Shown here piece after piece: positions 33,400 to 43,667 of a stretch of 64,000 nt of DNA (positions within the stretch are counted from its first letter, which is position 1; every line of letters starts with the position of its first letter). Position numbers and translations under genes: made by a program. Location of the stretch: the NCBI GenBank assembly GCA_036924085.1, contig JAVGWX010000007.1, positions 35,860,953-35,924,952 on the forward strand. Reading direction: 5' to 3'. Source of the stretch: Ariolimax columbianus. Taxonomy: Eukaryota; Mollusca; Gastropoda; Stylommatophora; Arionidae. The notes under the pieces were generated by a model. The model made no database searches. It was not told where the DNA came from and worked only from the letters and a program-made list of their open reading frames with translations.

Positions 33400-33650
33400 C
33401 AGCACAGTGAATGAGCTAACAGCAGCCAGCGACTCATAGCTGGCCGCTTGCATCAGGGTCAGCGAACCAGACTGGACCAGGACCCTATTCCGCCTCCAAG
33501 CTGTGCTTATATAGTCTGGCTAAGAGAATAGAGATCACAGTGGAAAGGCAGACCCGGCACCCAAAAATATAGGCTGAAACCGGATTTGTTGGGTCGAAAG
33601 GCAAAGACATCGCAGTTCCGCTGTAAACTTTGTCACAACATCCTTTTCAA
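33400..33650 (+). mobile_element. Diverged copy of family S
   Basis: Contains CAGCGACTCATAGCTGG, GGTCAGCGAACCAGACTGG, TTGTTGGGTCGAAAGGC and CGCTGTAAACTTTGTCACA in family order, with many substitutions. Confidence 0.55.
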
Positions 33651-33654
33651 GATG

Positions 33655-36445
33655 AAAGCAGATGAAAAGATAACAATTTAAAAAAACTGAGAAGTGGTTA
33701 ATACTTATGTGCAGGTATGCTAGTATCTTAATACTTATGTGCAAATATGCCAGTATATTGAAAATATAAAATTCAAAGACAGCTGAACTTGAGAGCATGT
33801 AAGAAAAATCTTCTCAAAATATCTATTGCCTTTTTTAAGTGTTAAGCTATTTAACTTTTATGTTTATTGTTCTTCGTCATTCACCTCCAAACTTTTTAAT
33901 TTATAACTAATAAACGCAGTAGTCAGCTAAAGGTTCCATACATTATCTCTATGGAGTCAAGCAGGCATCAACCAAGTGTCACTATTTTGAGTGTCGCATG
34001 CTGGGCAGGTCTGTAACAAATGTTGACAGCTGTGATGGGGGCAGTGCCACAGATGAAAAAGTGCAAATTTTAAATGTCTGATAGAGATGGATCATCAAGC
34101 TGGTGTGTCCTTACGTAGTCAGGAGATTATCCATGTTTTGAGTTCTCAGGAAACAAATGTCCATCTGACAGAAGATGACGCTAAGCTAACCTCACCACTA
34201 AGTTGATGGTTTGTTATTTCCGCACCAAGGGAAGCATATTGTCCCCACTGTAGTTGACCTCTTTACAGGGACCCTGTATCTGAGCATTTACAGTGGTGGT
34301 ATCAAAGCAATTATTTTATATGGAAAATTACTAGCCCCAATCACAACCCTCTTTGGGCATCTTTTACAACATGCTTGGAAGGTTACAGAGTGGACCCTAT
34401 TCTTTTCAAACCAAGTACCACCCAGCTATGTTACATTTGTCAAGTAGTTCAATCTCCGACTCGTAGCTTTAAACCATATTAAAGATGGGTTTGTTTCTCT
34501 CATTTCCCCCCATATAGCAAATACGCTGGTAAGTTACTGATTTCAATGAATAAGGATAACAAACAAGCAGATAAAGGGCACAGCTGTATACAATGTTGAG
34601 CAAGAAGGGTTAGTGGTATATCTATTGGCCAAAGGTACAATGTACAAGCTACAGTGCAGTCCACACAAGTAGAATATCACTGAGTGCAGCTCATTCTGTT
34701 ATGGTCATTTCTCCCCTTTACCTGAGTATTGAGGAAGAAAAAACCAAACTCAGTCCACATGTTAACTTAACAAAAATTCTTCTTCTATGCAAATTAAGTT
34801 TCATTGTTGTCCCGTCAACTCATCTGGTTGAGAATAGGTCTAACGATGCATATGGCTTGCCCTTATCAGCTTTTAGGAAAGTTAAGTTTGGGCTACCGTG
34901 TTGTTAGTTTTCTCTGAGTTGGTATCTGGACGTGGAAACAAATGGCTTTGGTTACAACTACAAAATGTCAAAAGCCAGGTGACTGAATTGACAACAATAA
35001 GAAATTGTCATTTTTGACATGTTTACTGTCACTGACTTCAGATTGCTCATACTGAAGATTATATAAAAGTACATTGAATTTCTTTCTTTTTTTTTTTTTT
35101 CAAATGAATTCCAAAGATTCAATAATGTGGACATGGAGTAATTCAAATTGTTAATCATAACTGAAAATGATTGTTGATCAGAGTGGATAAATGGTTTTCC
35201 CAGAATCAGAAGAATCATTCAATATTTTGGTTACTGTATGACATGCACATTTAAAGTGTTTCCAAGTGCAACCCATAAGACGTTGTCTTAGAGATGGAAA
35301 GCAGTGAACTGGTAGGAAGGGTAAAGTGTGGTGTAGCTTTCTGCCATGGGTTGCTACAGTAGCCACCAAAGTCATTTTTGAAAAGCTGATCAATGGGGCT
35401 CCGGCAAGAAGATGGGACTGACCTAGCAAGATGTCTGTGAATTTTTCAATTTCTGAAAAGAAACTAACAAAGGAAATGAAAGACTTATTTACAATATGAA
35501 TGCTGTCAAATTGTTACTGGTGTCTCACATTAGCCAGTAACTGCTGTTGTCCATGCATAATAACTGATGTCATAGATCAAATGTATATTAGCTACTCTGT
35601 GTCTAGTTGAAATGTTTCTGCAACTTGTGCTGCAGTTCTGAGAAATAGTGTTGACAATCTACTAATGCTGCCATACAGCGATGTTTCTGAATAGTCCAGA
35701 AGATATGAAAATTTATTTTACTAAAGCAGTATGGAACAGTGGCAGTAACAGTAATAAAACGATTACTATACTACACTATTTCTGATCTAAAATAGAAAAT
35801 CTCTTGTAGGCAGAAGCTTTGATAGGTAAATTAATTGATCCCAGTGACTTCTACATATCTAGACTACACTGCATAAATTAATAATTGTTGATCAGTCTGT
35901 ACATCAAGAAGCTTTATCTGTTTGCATAGGTAGTAAGTGAATTAAATGCATGGTAATAGGACATTCGGTCTTAGACTCACTAGCATAGATGTGCACATAA
36001 TCTTTCAAATCTATGCCAGAAAGTACCTATGTAAAATTCCTGTAACTATTAGTTTATCTCTAAATACAAGAAAAACTACTAAACTATATCTTTTCTGAAC
36101 TTTTCTACATCTTTAAGTGCTATGCCAAATGGTGTAAATCAACTGTTTCCTACATTTTCTCAATTATCTAATCCCTGGTAAATTGCCTCACCCCTGTCTG
36201 CCACTTTACTATGTCCCAGCACATGAGGTGAAATTAATAACCTAATGTAACCATCTAAATTTAGTCTGCACGCCTCAGTGGGACTCTTTGCTAACCTGCA
36301 GTGGTCACAGACCCTAGGTTGGGAACTACCAGTGTAGGCGACCATGTCTCTTCACCAACTACCTATTTCTTTGAACTGTTTTCTTTCATGTTATGTGTCA
36401 ACGTATTTACATCTGGGTTGTTTTGGGGGGCAATTTTGCCTATTA
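33655..36445. other. Long stretch without recognised features
   Basis: Several short frames on both strands lack recognisable domains. There is a T-run near 35082-35100. No SINE or LINE border was found by eye. Confidence 0.45.
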
Positions 36446-36449
36446 TCAC

Positions 36450-36690
36450 AGTGTATTCTAACTCTTGTCTTTTCATAAAATGTGAACTTGCTTCTTTCTG
36501 CTGATGTGTGTGACAAGCTTTATCGGGCCAATGGCTTCCCTCAGCGTATGTGTGTTAGCTGTCAAATGGGATTCTTAACATTCTCTGGCAAAAGACCATG
36601 TCTGTCCATGTCCATTGGGCTTCTTGTATGTCTATCCATTGTCCATGGTTCAATTCCATATAATAGTTCCATGTAAAACTGAAGATATCT
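36450..36690 (-). pseudogene. Possible LINE RT-end fragment
   Basis: The minus strand gives LLYGIEPWTMDRHTRSP and, in part, LPENVKNPI, reminiscent of the LYG.E.WT......L...E..FLR..L.I segment. Short and degraded. Confidence 0.35.
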
Positions 36691-37065
36691 CTTGCTAGCT
36701 TTCACTAACAAAGTTGCATAAAATAGTTTCCACTTTTTAAAATTATGTTTTAGGTTAGACTATTTTGCTCCTCATTTCAGAGATGAATCTGTCATCAGAA
36801 GTTACTGTCCCCACATGCTGCAATTAATCTTCTGGACTCCTGAAATTCAATCAGGCAGATGTACCAAAAGCGCTCAATTGATTATTAATTAATATTAATC
36901 TAAATGTGTCTTTAAACAGCAAAATTTGTATATCTACTAATTTTAAAAAAACATTATTAGTGCTGACTGAAATACTACTTAGGATTTTTTGCTTTAAGAA
37001 AAATACTTGAATTTTTATTTTGAGATTATTAAAGCATGATGTAGGCCTACATTGAAAAAAAAGCA

Positions 37066-37071
37066 TTTATT
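37066..37071 (-). terminator. Candidate polyadenylation signal of TBCC
   Basis: AATAAA on the minus strand, about 130 bases past the TBCC stop codon. Confidence 0.5.
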
Positions 37072-37199
37072 ACATCTGATTAATAGGCGAAATAACTAAT
37101 CCTGCTACAGCACATACCACAAACTATGAAAGAATATAACTTACGGCTAATTTTTGTTATATCAGATCCCATAGACAAGAAATGGGTATACACATCACT

Positions 37200-38231
37200 T
37201 TAAGCATCCCAGGATGTAATCCGTTCAGATTCCTCCAGAATGGACCAGTTTGGGGAATGTGCATCAGCTGCAAGCCAGTTAAAGTCATCAATTGTATCCC
37301 AGTTATTTCTGTGCCTGTTGAGACCTGTTAATGCATAATCTTCATCTAGACCATCATATTTCCAATTATATGGTGCAAACTTAATATTGTTAGAATCCTC
37401 TATAATTGCTTTACTAGTCACATGGATATAAAAGTTCGAGTTCAATGTTGAATGAATTCGAAGTTGCTGACATGCCATGATGAAAGTACAGTTCGTGCAC
37501 TCTCTAATAAAAATTGAACCTGGCACCGGGCCACAGAAAACTCTGCAGTTTTTCAGCTTATTCATGTGAATGGCCAATGGAGCACCATTTAATATTACAG
37601 TGCAGTCATTTAGAGCAGCCAGTGCTATATCTTTCTGGTTTATTTCATTACCACTTTTCTTAAATGTTTCATTTGATGCGCCAACAAACTTGCATGCTGC
37701 CAGTTCTATGACTAGATCATCTTCTGATTTGGAATCTTGGACTGATTCATCTTTCTTCACACTGTCTGATACCGCCGATCTCTTTTCGCTCTTTTTATTT
37801 GATCTGAAAGCAAACTTTTTCTTTGGCAACAGTTCATCTCGTTTTTCTTGAATTTTAGAATGAAGTGAAACCAACAAGTTCTGAGCTGTTTTCAATTCAT
37901 ATGGAGGCAGAAACATTGCTGATTCTGAGACATAGCGATGTAATTTTGATACCCGCTCTGAGAGATTGTCAAAGTGATCTACTAGCTTTGTACGTTCCAC
38001 TGTCGTTGACTCAGCCAGAGATGATTCAAGGCTCTGTCGTTCTGATCTGAACGCGTCTAAAAATAGTTGTACACTTTCTTGAACCTTAAAAGACTGCTCA
38101 CTTTCTTCTTGTTTCCGCTTATGAAGTTGAGCCTGTCGTTCATCTTCTCTCTTCTGCAGCCTTCCGGTGACTGAGTACATCTGGTCTCCAATACCAGACG
38201 AGACGGGGTACGTTCCTTGCCAGTCAGCCAT
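37200..38231 (-). CDS. TBCC: Tubulin-binding cofactor C (TBCC), complete single exon
   Basis: TBCC acts late in alpha/beta-tubulin assembly: with cofactors D and E it stimulates GTP hydrolysis on tubulin and releases native heterodimer in the cytosol. The 343-residue reading frame is uninterrupted, close to the roughly 346 residues of the vertebrate protein. Residues 25-130 form a charged, helical N-terminal tubulin-binding region (LQKREDERQAQLHKRK; FLPPYELKTAQ). A lysine/serine-rich linker covers about 135-170. Residues about 173-330 are the C-CAP/cofactor C beta-helix, with NCRVFCGPVPGSIFI, FIMACQQLRIHST and DDFNWLAADAHSPNWSI. Arg258 in QQLRIH matches the catalytic arginine of the family. 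The ATG (38229-38231) lies in AAGATGGCTGA, which also resembles a YY1 site. The vertebrate gene is intronless too, so this need not be a retrocopy. Confidence 0.97.
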   Translation of the reverse strand: MADWQGTYPVSSGIGDQMYSVTGRLQKREDERQAQLHKRKQEESEQSFKVQESVQLFLDAFRSERQSLESSLAESTTVERTKLVDHFDNLSERVSKLHRYVSESAMFLPPYELKTAQNLLVSLHSKIQEKRDELLPKKKFAFRSNKKSEKRSAVSDSVKKDESVQDSKSEDDLVIELAACKFVGASNETFKKSGNEINQKDIALAALNDCTVILNGAPLAIHMNKLKNCRVFCGPVPGSIFIRECTNCTFIMACQQLRIHSTLNSNFYIHVTSKAIIEDSNNIKFAPYNWKYDGLDEDYALTGLNRHRNNWDTIDDFNWLAADAHSPNWSILEESERITSWDA

Positions 38232-38239
38232 CTTGATTT

Positions 38240-39035
38240 CTCAGAATACTCGCCTACAGCCTCAAAATAAAAATATTGTATTTCCTGTGAGTCACATTCA
38301 CAATTTTTTCGAAAGATAACTGCATAGTATATTTCAGTTTCTATATTTCAAAAAAAAAATATGAGTATTACATTGCATTCGATTATAAATACACACAATT
38401 TATAAACAAATTGTAAGCGGTAGAATGCTGAAAACAAGTTCGTGCAACGTTGTCATGACTACTAACTACGGTACATTATAAACGATTCGATGATGCACAT
38501 TCCGTATGTCGTGATACTGGTAGCTACTAATTAATTAAATAAAGTGTGAACATTTTACAGCTGTACATTTTACAAATTTACAAGACAATATTTATAATCG
38601 AAAATTAAAGGTTGCCTATAAGAGTTTATGCAGTTATAGTGTGAGTATTACAAGATCTGATGTCTTGCAAAGCGTGTCATTTTGTAATTTGAACTCATTC
38701 ACATTGATAATCAATAAAGGTGCGAGAGAAGGTCTGAGTTGGGTTGGCTATGTTGTATCATACAGATCACACAACACCAACAAATAATACAAAAAGAAGA
38801 AGAAGACGAGGAGGAGGAAGTCATCTTTATGTTTTGGGAATGCTGTGAAAAAAGCAGAGTTCTGGAACAAACATACTAAGGAAAGAGACAGATCGATAAA
38901 AAAAAAAAAGGAAGCTACTGGACATCTGCTTTTCTTTCACATTTTTTATTATGTCTCCACATGAAGTTCAGTTGCTGTTGTGGATAGTTCCTCTTATTCT
39001 TTTGCGCTACTGTTCTTGACATGAGGTATCGTAGA
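38240..39035. other. TBCC upstream region and AT-rich flank
   Basis: It should hold the TBCC promoter, but no clear TATA box or motif stands out. A GAAGAAG-type run at 38793-38820 may be a decayed LINE tail. Confidence 0.4.
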
Positions 39036-39039
39036 TAGG

Positions 39040-39390
39040 CGGGATGCGTAGATTTCTTATTATCGCCACTTAGAAGGCTTGTGCTGTAGTAATGTGTAAC
39101 TTCATGAGAGTGTCAGACAACCTCGATCCACAGACGTCGAGGTCGGCTGATTCCACGTGAACCGGAGACCTGTATATGATATGCTCTCGCTGCAGACTCG
39201 CCATAATGCATTCTGAATAAATGCTCAAACCACTTGATTTTTTGGGCGTCAATTTACATTGACTGAGTTGCTCCTCACTGTCTGCCTCATCGAGGTATTG
39301 CGAATTCGGTCACAGGTTGTCTTTCTGACTGCACTTCTCACACAACTCATCTCAAAGTCCTGGATCTTACTATTATATATTTATAGTAAG
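39040..39390 (-). pseudogene. RTE-like LINE C-terminal fragment
   Basis: Minus-strand frames give IKWFEHLFRMHYGE, SAARAYHIQVSGSRG and TLMKLHITTAQA. This corresponds to the I.WFGHLLRM, R...G.RGRGRPRRRWID and ...A...A end region. Frame breaks occur between blocks. Confidence 0.6.
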
Positions 39391-39565
39391 TAAGGACAAA
39401 GATTGACATAGGTAGCACAATGTTGTAATAAATTACATTTATCAGCCTCCTCTTTGTTGAAACAAGCATAGTGTGTTTCTGAATCGGTGCAATTTGACAG
39501 TGGTCACTGTTCACCTACTGAATTCTATGTGCGATCTCTGTTCACTCTTCTTTCATCAGTGAACA

Positions 39566-39566
<1 letters not shown>

Positions 39567-39597
<31 letters not shown>

Positions 39598-39905
39598 CGT
39601 TCGTTCGTTCTCCCACTACCAAACCCTGAAATTGCTTAAGTAGCAGAATGTAGTCCAGAGAACGGAATGCGTTGTGTCGTAGTTTACAGCTTGGCTGCGA
39701 TATTTGCACCTTTCGGTCCAACACATTCGACTTCAGCAAGCATTTTTTTAGTACCGGGTTAGCATTCCCTCTTCGATCCCTTCTCCTTAGCCAGTCTGCC
39801 TTGCTGCAGCCTGTTATCCAGGATCACCACGTAGAGGTGTAGAAGGGTCTTGGCAGCTATGGATCGCTAACCACTGCAGCTCATGTGCTGCTCAGTATCT
39901 TGATC
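39567..39905 (-). mobile_element. Copy of family S with a long TTC/GAA tail
   Basis: On the plus strand a run of about 12 TTC units at 39567-39602 leads into GTTCGTTCTCCCACTACC and the family blocks up to GCAGCTCATGTGCTGCTC. The GAA tail is on the 3' side of the minus-strand element. Confidence 0.75.
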
Positions 39906-40815
39906 CCAGTGAACATACTACTTAGGTATTTTAACTTTCTAACTTGCTTTATACTTTTGTCACTGCCGTGGAAATTTCTATGTATGTTTTCACTCGATAG
40001 CATCATACTCTCATATGTCTTGCCTATGTTGATTTTCACGTCATATTTGTTACAAGCTAAATTGAGATATGTTAGGTGACGTTGTAGGTCTCCTCCATTT
40101 AAGTAAACGATGACCCGACTATCAGCAAACAACAGTTCATTTAATTACTCCTCGTGAGGGTTATCAAACTGTGTGATTTTATCAATACAAATTATGAATA
40201 GAAATGGAGAAAGAACACCACTGCCGCACACCACTCATCATTGGAAACATTTGCCATAACGGCATTTGTTCGTACTGCACCTTCGCTGTTTACGTGCAAG
40301 GCAAGAATGTCATCCATTACTCAATTACCTCCCATAGCTTACATTGGTTTACCCGGTCAAACGCCTTTTGCGGATCAATGAAGACCACGTGGTTTCTTAT
40401 TGTGGGTTTTCACCTGTCTGAGCATCCGTATATATAGCATCCGTACATCCCCTGATTGTCCGGAAACCTGATTGTGAAGCCTTGAGCCATGGCTATCTTA
40501 ATCTACAATAAAGATAGCCATGCTTGAGCAGTGGCGCCTCAATAGCCCGTACTCGCAGTTCAGAGACCCGTACAAAAATGTTTCTGACGTGGCTACGGAG
40601 GGATAAGCCCATATAAGAGCTGCAATCTGTCCTGCTGCCCTTATTTTTCCAGATATGTACAACCATCACTCCACGCCAATCACCAGGTACCTTCCCTTCA
40701 ATCCACGCCTGATTAAATATATTTTTGAGCCATCTTACCCTTACATCTTGACACGCTGTAATGGCATCTGCCGATATGTTGTCTACACATGGAGCCTTGT
40801 AGTTAGGTCTTCTTC
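39885..40815 (-). mobile_element. LINE RT pseudogene interrupted by a mariner
   Basis: The minus strand encodes RPNYKAPCVDNISADAI, VPGDWRGVMVVHIWKNKG, SRTDCSSYMGLSLRSHV (the NGKAPG.D.I, P..W.....IPI.KKG and D...YR.ISLL blocks at the start of an RT domain), then frame-broken text and FADSRVIVYL (motif C region) near 40100. At 40816-40817 the element is cut by a composite mariner. Its upstream part resumes at 42136 (VSEAI-like text), and the frame continues if the insert and one TA are disregarded. Confidence 0.78.
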
Positions 40816-40817
40816 TA

Positions 40818-40945
40818 CAAGGCGTATTCAAATGAAACCGGACCAAACTGCAACAAGTGAACATACGTACGGTGCGCACGACGACGTCACTTCTGGTGTA
40901 AACAGTACATACCAACCGTCAAGTTTGTAAAATTTCATTGCTGTT
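40818..40945. repeat. Left terminal inverted repeat of composite mariner
   Basis: Matches the reverse of 42010-42135 through ACCGGACCAAACTGCAA, GTGTAAACAGTACATACCA and CGTCAAGTTTGTAAAATTTC, with scattered changes. Confidence 0.85.
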
Positions 40946-40947
40946 TC

Positions 40948-41740
40948 TAAGAATCGACGTCACTGCACTCCGGGCATACCCAAAGGTGCTCAGTATCTCT
41001 TATCAAATGGTGTAAGGTATGGATGCTGATGGTCCCTGTAGCTCGCTGGTTGTACACTCTCCTGCTCCGACCTCTCAATCGCACCACTCCGCACAAACCT
41101 CGTTTAATGTCGAAACTTTGCAGTCTGTGGATTGTTGCTTCATCTATTGTGGTGTTCTCATCCAGCAGGCGGTCATTGATTGATTTCAAAATGTCATTTC
41201 TATCCATCGCTAATGTGCCCATGATGGGAGCTTGTGAAGCCATGGTGTCAGCTCTTTCATTGCCCTGAACCCCGACATGAGCAGGACAGTAGATCCATGT
41301 CAATCCCTGGAGGTTTGAAGCATCAACTGCAGCAATCCACTCGTACTTCTGTACTTTCTGAAGTACGGCTTGCGCGTCATTCACAATGACTGCCCTTGTT
41401 ATAGATGTCTCAGATATCCATTTCAGTGCTGAGGTCACTGCTTCCGTCTCCATTCTCATACTTGAAGTTGTTGACTTGTATGCCCTACTGCGCTCAGCAA
41501 CGACTTCTCCTCTCACTCTAGCCGAGAAACCCCAGCCTGATGTCCCACTGCGCACGACTGATCCGTCGGTGTATATGACAGCGTCACTCTCCTGGGTGTT
41601 CTCAGTTATCAGCTGATTTACCTAATGCTCTGCTCTCCCGTTGCTCCGTTCTCTGCATTCCTTGCCTAAGGTTATGATGACTCTCTGGTACTCTATCATT
41701 CTATCACCAGTGTGGACCCATTCTTCCCCTTTGGCTATTT
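40948..41740 (-). pseudogene. LINE RNase H domain captured within a mariner
   Basis: The minus strand reads DAVIYTDGSVVRSGTSGWGF (first catalytic Asp in TDGS), SMRMETEAVTSALKWI (Glu), AVIVNDAQAVLQKV (second Asp) and YCPAHVGVQGNERADTMASQ (terminal His/Asp motif). A basic tail ends at a C..C-like CPECSDVDS stop. All four RNase H acidic positions are visible and one frame of 202 codons (40947-41555) is open. It runs from next to the transposase remnant to next to the left TIR. Confidence 0.85.
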
Positions 41741-41742
41741 CA

Positions 41743-41973
41743 TTATCCTCCGACAATAGGCGCCTGACCTGGTCTCGGAAGATCTTTCGTTAACTCACGT
41801 CCTTCTTTAAACATCGTTGTCCAGTTCTTCACTGTTGTCTTCGCCACACTTTTGTCACCATACACTGCCTGCATTCTGCAATGAATATCAACTGGTCGAC
41901 ATCCTTCAACTGTTATAAATCGAATCATTGTTCGCTGATCAACTCTGGACGGATTCCGTATCACACCCGCCAT
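41743..41973 (-). pseudogene. Mariner transposase, first 76 codons
   Basis: An ATG-started frame reads NPSRVDQRTMIRFITVEGC, RPVDIHCRMQAVYGDKSVAK and TTVKNWTTMFKEGRE, then DLPRPGQAP and a stop. This is the N-terminal helix-turn-helix (HTH_48-type) DNA-binding part. The catalytic domain is absent. Confidence 0.85.
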
Positions 41974-42009
41974 GTTTTCAACGGTCTGCTGAGAAAATTA
42001 TGAGTCGGA

Positions 42010-42135
42010 TGATATTGAAATTTTGCAAACTTGACGGTTGGTATGTGCTGTTTACACCAGAAATGACGTCATCATGCACATCTTATGCATGTTCACTTAT
42101 TGCAGTTTGGTCCGGTTTCATTTGAACACGCCTCG
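42010..42135. repeat. Right terminal inverted repeat of composite mariner
   Basis: Reverse partner of 40818-40945. It ends GAACACGCCTCG at 42135 followed by the TA target base pair. Confidence 0.85.
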
Positions 42136-42200
42136 TAATTGCCTCGCTGACTTTTTGAAGTAATAATCTATCGTTATGCGCAATATTCACGTATTTCGGG
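42136..42200 (-). pseudogene. Upstream remainder of the LINE interrupted at 40816
   Basis: Minus-strand text DYYFKKSARQ in one frame or LLLQKVSEAI in the RT frame leads to the TA at 42136 and continues in frame at 40815 with RRRPNYKAP. Confidence 0.65.
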
Positions 42201-42239
42201 GTCTGTGCCTATGAATGAGAGTTCCTCGAGGTTCCCAAA

Positions 42240-42870
42240 TTTTGTTGTATGGAGGTTCGTCTATATGGACCACTGCTGAGAACGTAAGCACATCCCAGTC
42301 TTGTTTCGTCTCTATGGACCAATGCCGAGAACGGAGTTACCTAAACACATTCCAGTCTTGTTTCGTCTCTATGGACCAATGCCGAGAACGGAGTTACCTA
42401 AACACATTCCAGTCTTGTTTCGTCTCTATGGACCAATGCCGAGAACGGAGTTACCTAAACACATTCCAGTCTTGTTTCGTCTCTATGGACCAATGCCGAG
42501 AACGGAGTTACCTAAACACATTCCAGTCTTGTTTCGTCTCTATGGACCAATGCCGAGAACGGAGTTACCTAAACACATTCCAGTCTTGTTTCGTCTCTAT
42601 GGACCAATGCCGAGAACGGAGTTACCTAAACACATTCCAGTCTTGTTTCGTCTCTATGGACCAATGCCGAGAACGGAGTTACCTAAACACATTCCAGTCT
42701 TGTTTCGTCTCTATGGACCAATGCCGAGAACGGAGTTACCTAAACACATTCCAGTCTTGTTTCGTCTCTATGGACCAATGCCGAGAACGGAGTTACCTAA
42801 ACACATTCCAGTCTTGTTTCGTCTCTATGGACCAATGTCGAGAACGGAGTTACCTAAACACATCACAGTC
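42240..42870. repeat. 57-bp minisatellite, ten near-identical copies plus one diverged
   Basis: From about 42297 the unit CCAGTCTTGTTTCGTCTCTA ... GAGTTACCTAAACACATT repeats ten times with almost no changes (one C to T in the last unit). A diverged unit precedes it at 42240-42296. Fifty-seven is a multiple of three, so long repetitive frames run through it (QSCFVSMDQCRERSYLNTF in one frame); this is a consequence of the period, not evidence of a gene. The right flank reads, reversed, like a LINE finger region. Confidence 0.95.
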
Positions 42871-42949
42871 TTGTAGGATATGTTCGATTGTCTGTACTGG
42901 ACATGCACATGAGAGATATGGCCCCTTTTAGTCGGTTCAAGTGGTTATT

Positions 42950-43120
42950 CTTCTTCTTCTTCTTGGTTCGTTGTCAATCTCCCGCTACAAGTATCAGAAT
43001 GTTTACCGGGGAATGATAGGAGTTGTGTCGTAGTTTGCAGTTTGACTGCGATATTTTCACCTTTCGGTCCGACACATCCGACTTCGGTCATCAGTGCTGG
43101 CGGAGAAACTGAGGAGGAGA
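42950..43120 (-). mobile_element. Diverged copy of family S with TTC/GAA tail
   Basis: TTCTTCTTCTTCTTCTT at 42949-42965 leads into GTTCGTTGTCAATCTCCCGC and TGTGTCGTAGTTTGCAG, CACCTTTCGGTCCGACACAT and GACTTCGGTCATC, the S blocks in reverse order. Confidence 0.65.
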
Positions 43121-43150
43121 TCTGAGTGTTTATGGACTTGTTCCGCGTGC

Positions 43151-43216
43151 CACCCCCCACCCCCACCCCCAGGATGACATTACCTTGTTGATGTGTGGTG
43201 GGGGGGGGGGGGGTTG
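43151..43216. other. G-quadruplex-like tract and facing G run
   Basis: The minus strand of 43151-43173 reads GGGGGTGGGGGTGGGGGGTG, a G4-type pattern with one-base loops. At 43200-43213 the plus strand carries 14 consecutive G. The two tracts are complementary and could also pair as a hairpin. Confidence 0.75.
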
Positions 43217-43394
43217 GGTGCCTCAGTGGGCTATGCCGGCGGAAACATATGTTCCTGGTAGGGCCGCCCGTGCCGAACAGGTCACTGGAGAGGGGCCAGA
43301 CTAAGAATTGTAGCTGGCGGGTGGTGCTCAAGAGTCCAGGAAGATAGGCTACATAGAAGAGGACACTTTACACAAGGTTCGGGCAGATGGAGCT

Positions 43395-43630
43395 CGCAAC
43401 CCAAGACTATCATCTAGCGAGCCCAACCCAGGAGGGAAGGACAACCCAGGACTTTCATCTAGCGAGCCCAACCCAGGCGAAAAGGACAACCAAGGACTAT
43501 TATTTAGCGAGCCCAACCCAGGAGGATAGGACAACCCAGGACTATCATCTAACGAGCCCAACCCAGGAGGGCAGGACAACTCAGGAGGGTAGGACAACCA
43601 AGGACTATCATCTAGCGAACCCAAACAAGG
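43395..43630. repeat. 45-bp tandem repeat, five copies
   Basis: CTATCATCTAGCGAGCCCAA and variants start near 43407, 43452, 43497, 43542 and 43602. The last interval is longer by 15 bp. Proline/glycine-rich frames (GSLDDSPGLSYPPGL) result from the 45-bp period on the minus strand. Confidence 0.85.
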
Positions 43631-43667
43631 AAAAGTTCAAAAGGAAAGCCATTCCTAGACCTTAATG

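Larger units (their letters stand above)
40818..42135 (-). mobile_element. Composite mariner carrying a LINE RNase H fragment, 1318 bp
   Basis: Long imperfect inverted repeats of about 120 bp bound the element. The left starts CAAGGCGTATTCAAATGAAA and the right, reversed, CGAGGCGTGTTCAAATGAAA; both go on to ACTTGACGGTTGG further in. TA lies at 40816-40817 and 42136-42137, the mariner-type target duplication. Inside the right end is the start of a mariner transposase (41743-41973). The rest of the transposase, including all catalytic DDE/D segments, is replaced by LINE RNase H sequence (about 40948-41740). It sits inside a LINE reading frame, which fixes its borders. It cannot move itself. Confidence 0.88.

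Noticed and set aside
37570..37851. 93-codon plus-strand frame within TBCC
   Set aside because: It is antisense to a complete, well-conserved gene.
37200..38231. TBCC as a processed retrocopy
   Set aside because: No poly(A) tract or target duplication was seen, the frame is intact, and the gene is naturally intronless in vertebrates.
42215..42931. 238-codon open frame of 19-residue repeats
   Set aside because: It is the translation of a 57-bp minisatellite; a second frame through the same array is equally open. No start context, splice signal or domain supports a gene.
43349..43665. Proline/serine-rich and Thr/Gln-rich frames
   Set aside because: Produced by the 45-bp array on opposite strands.
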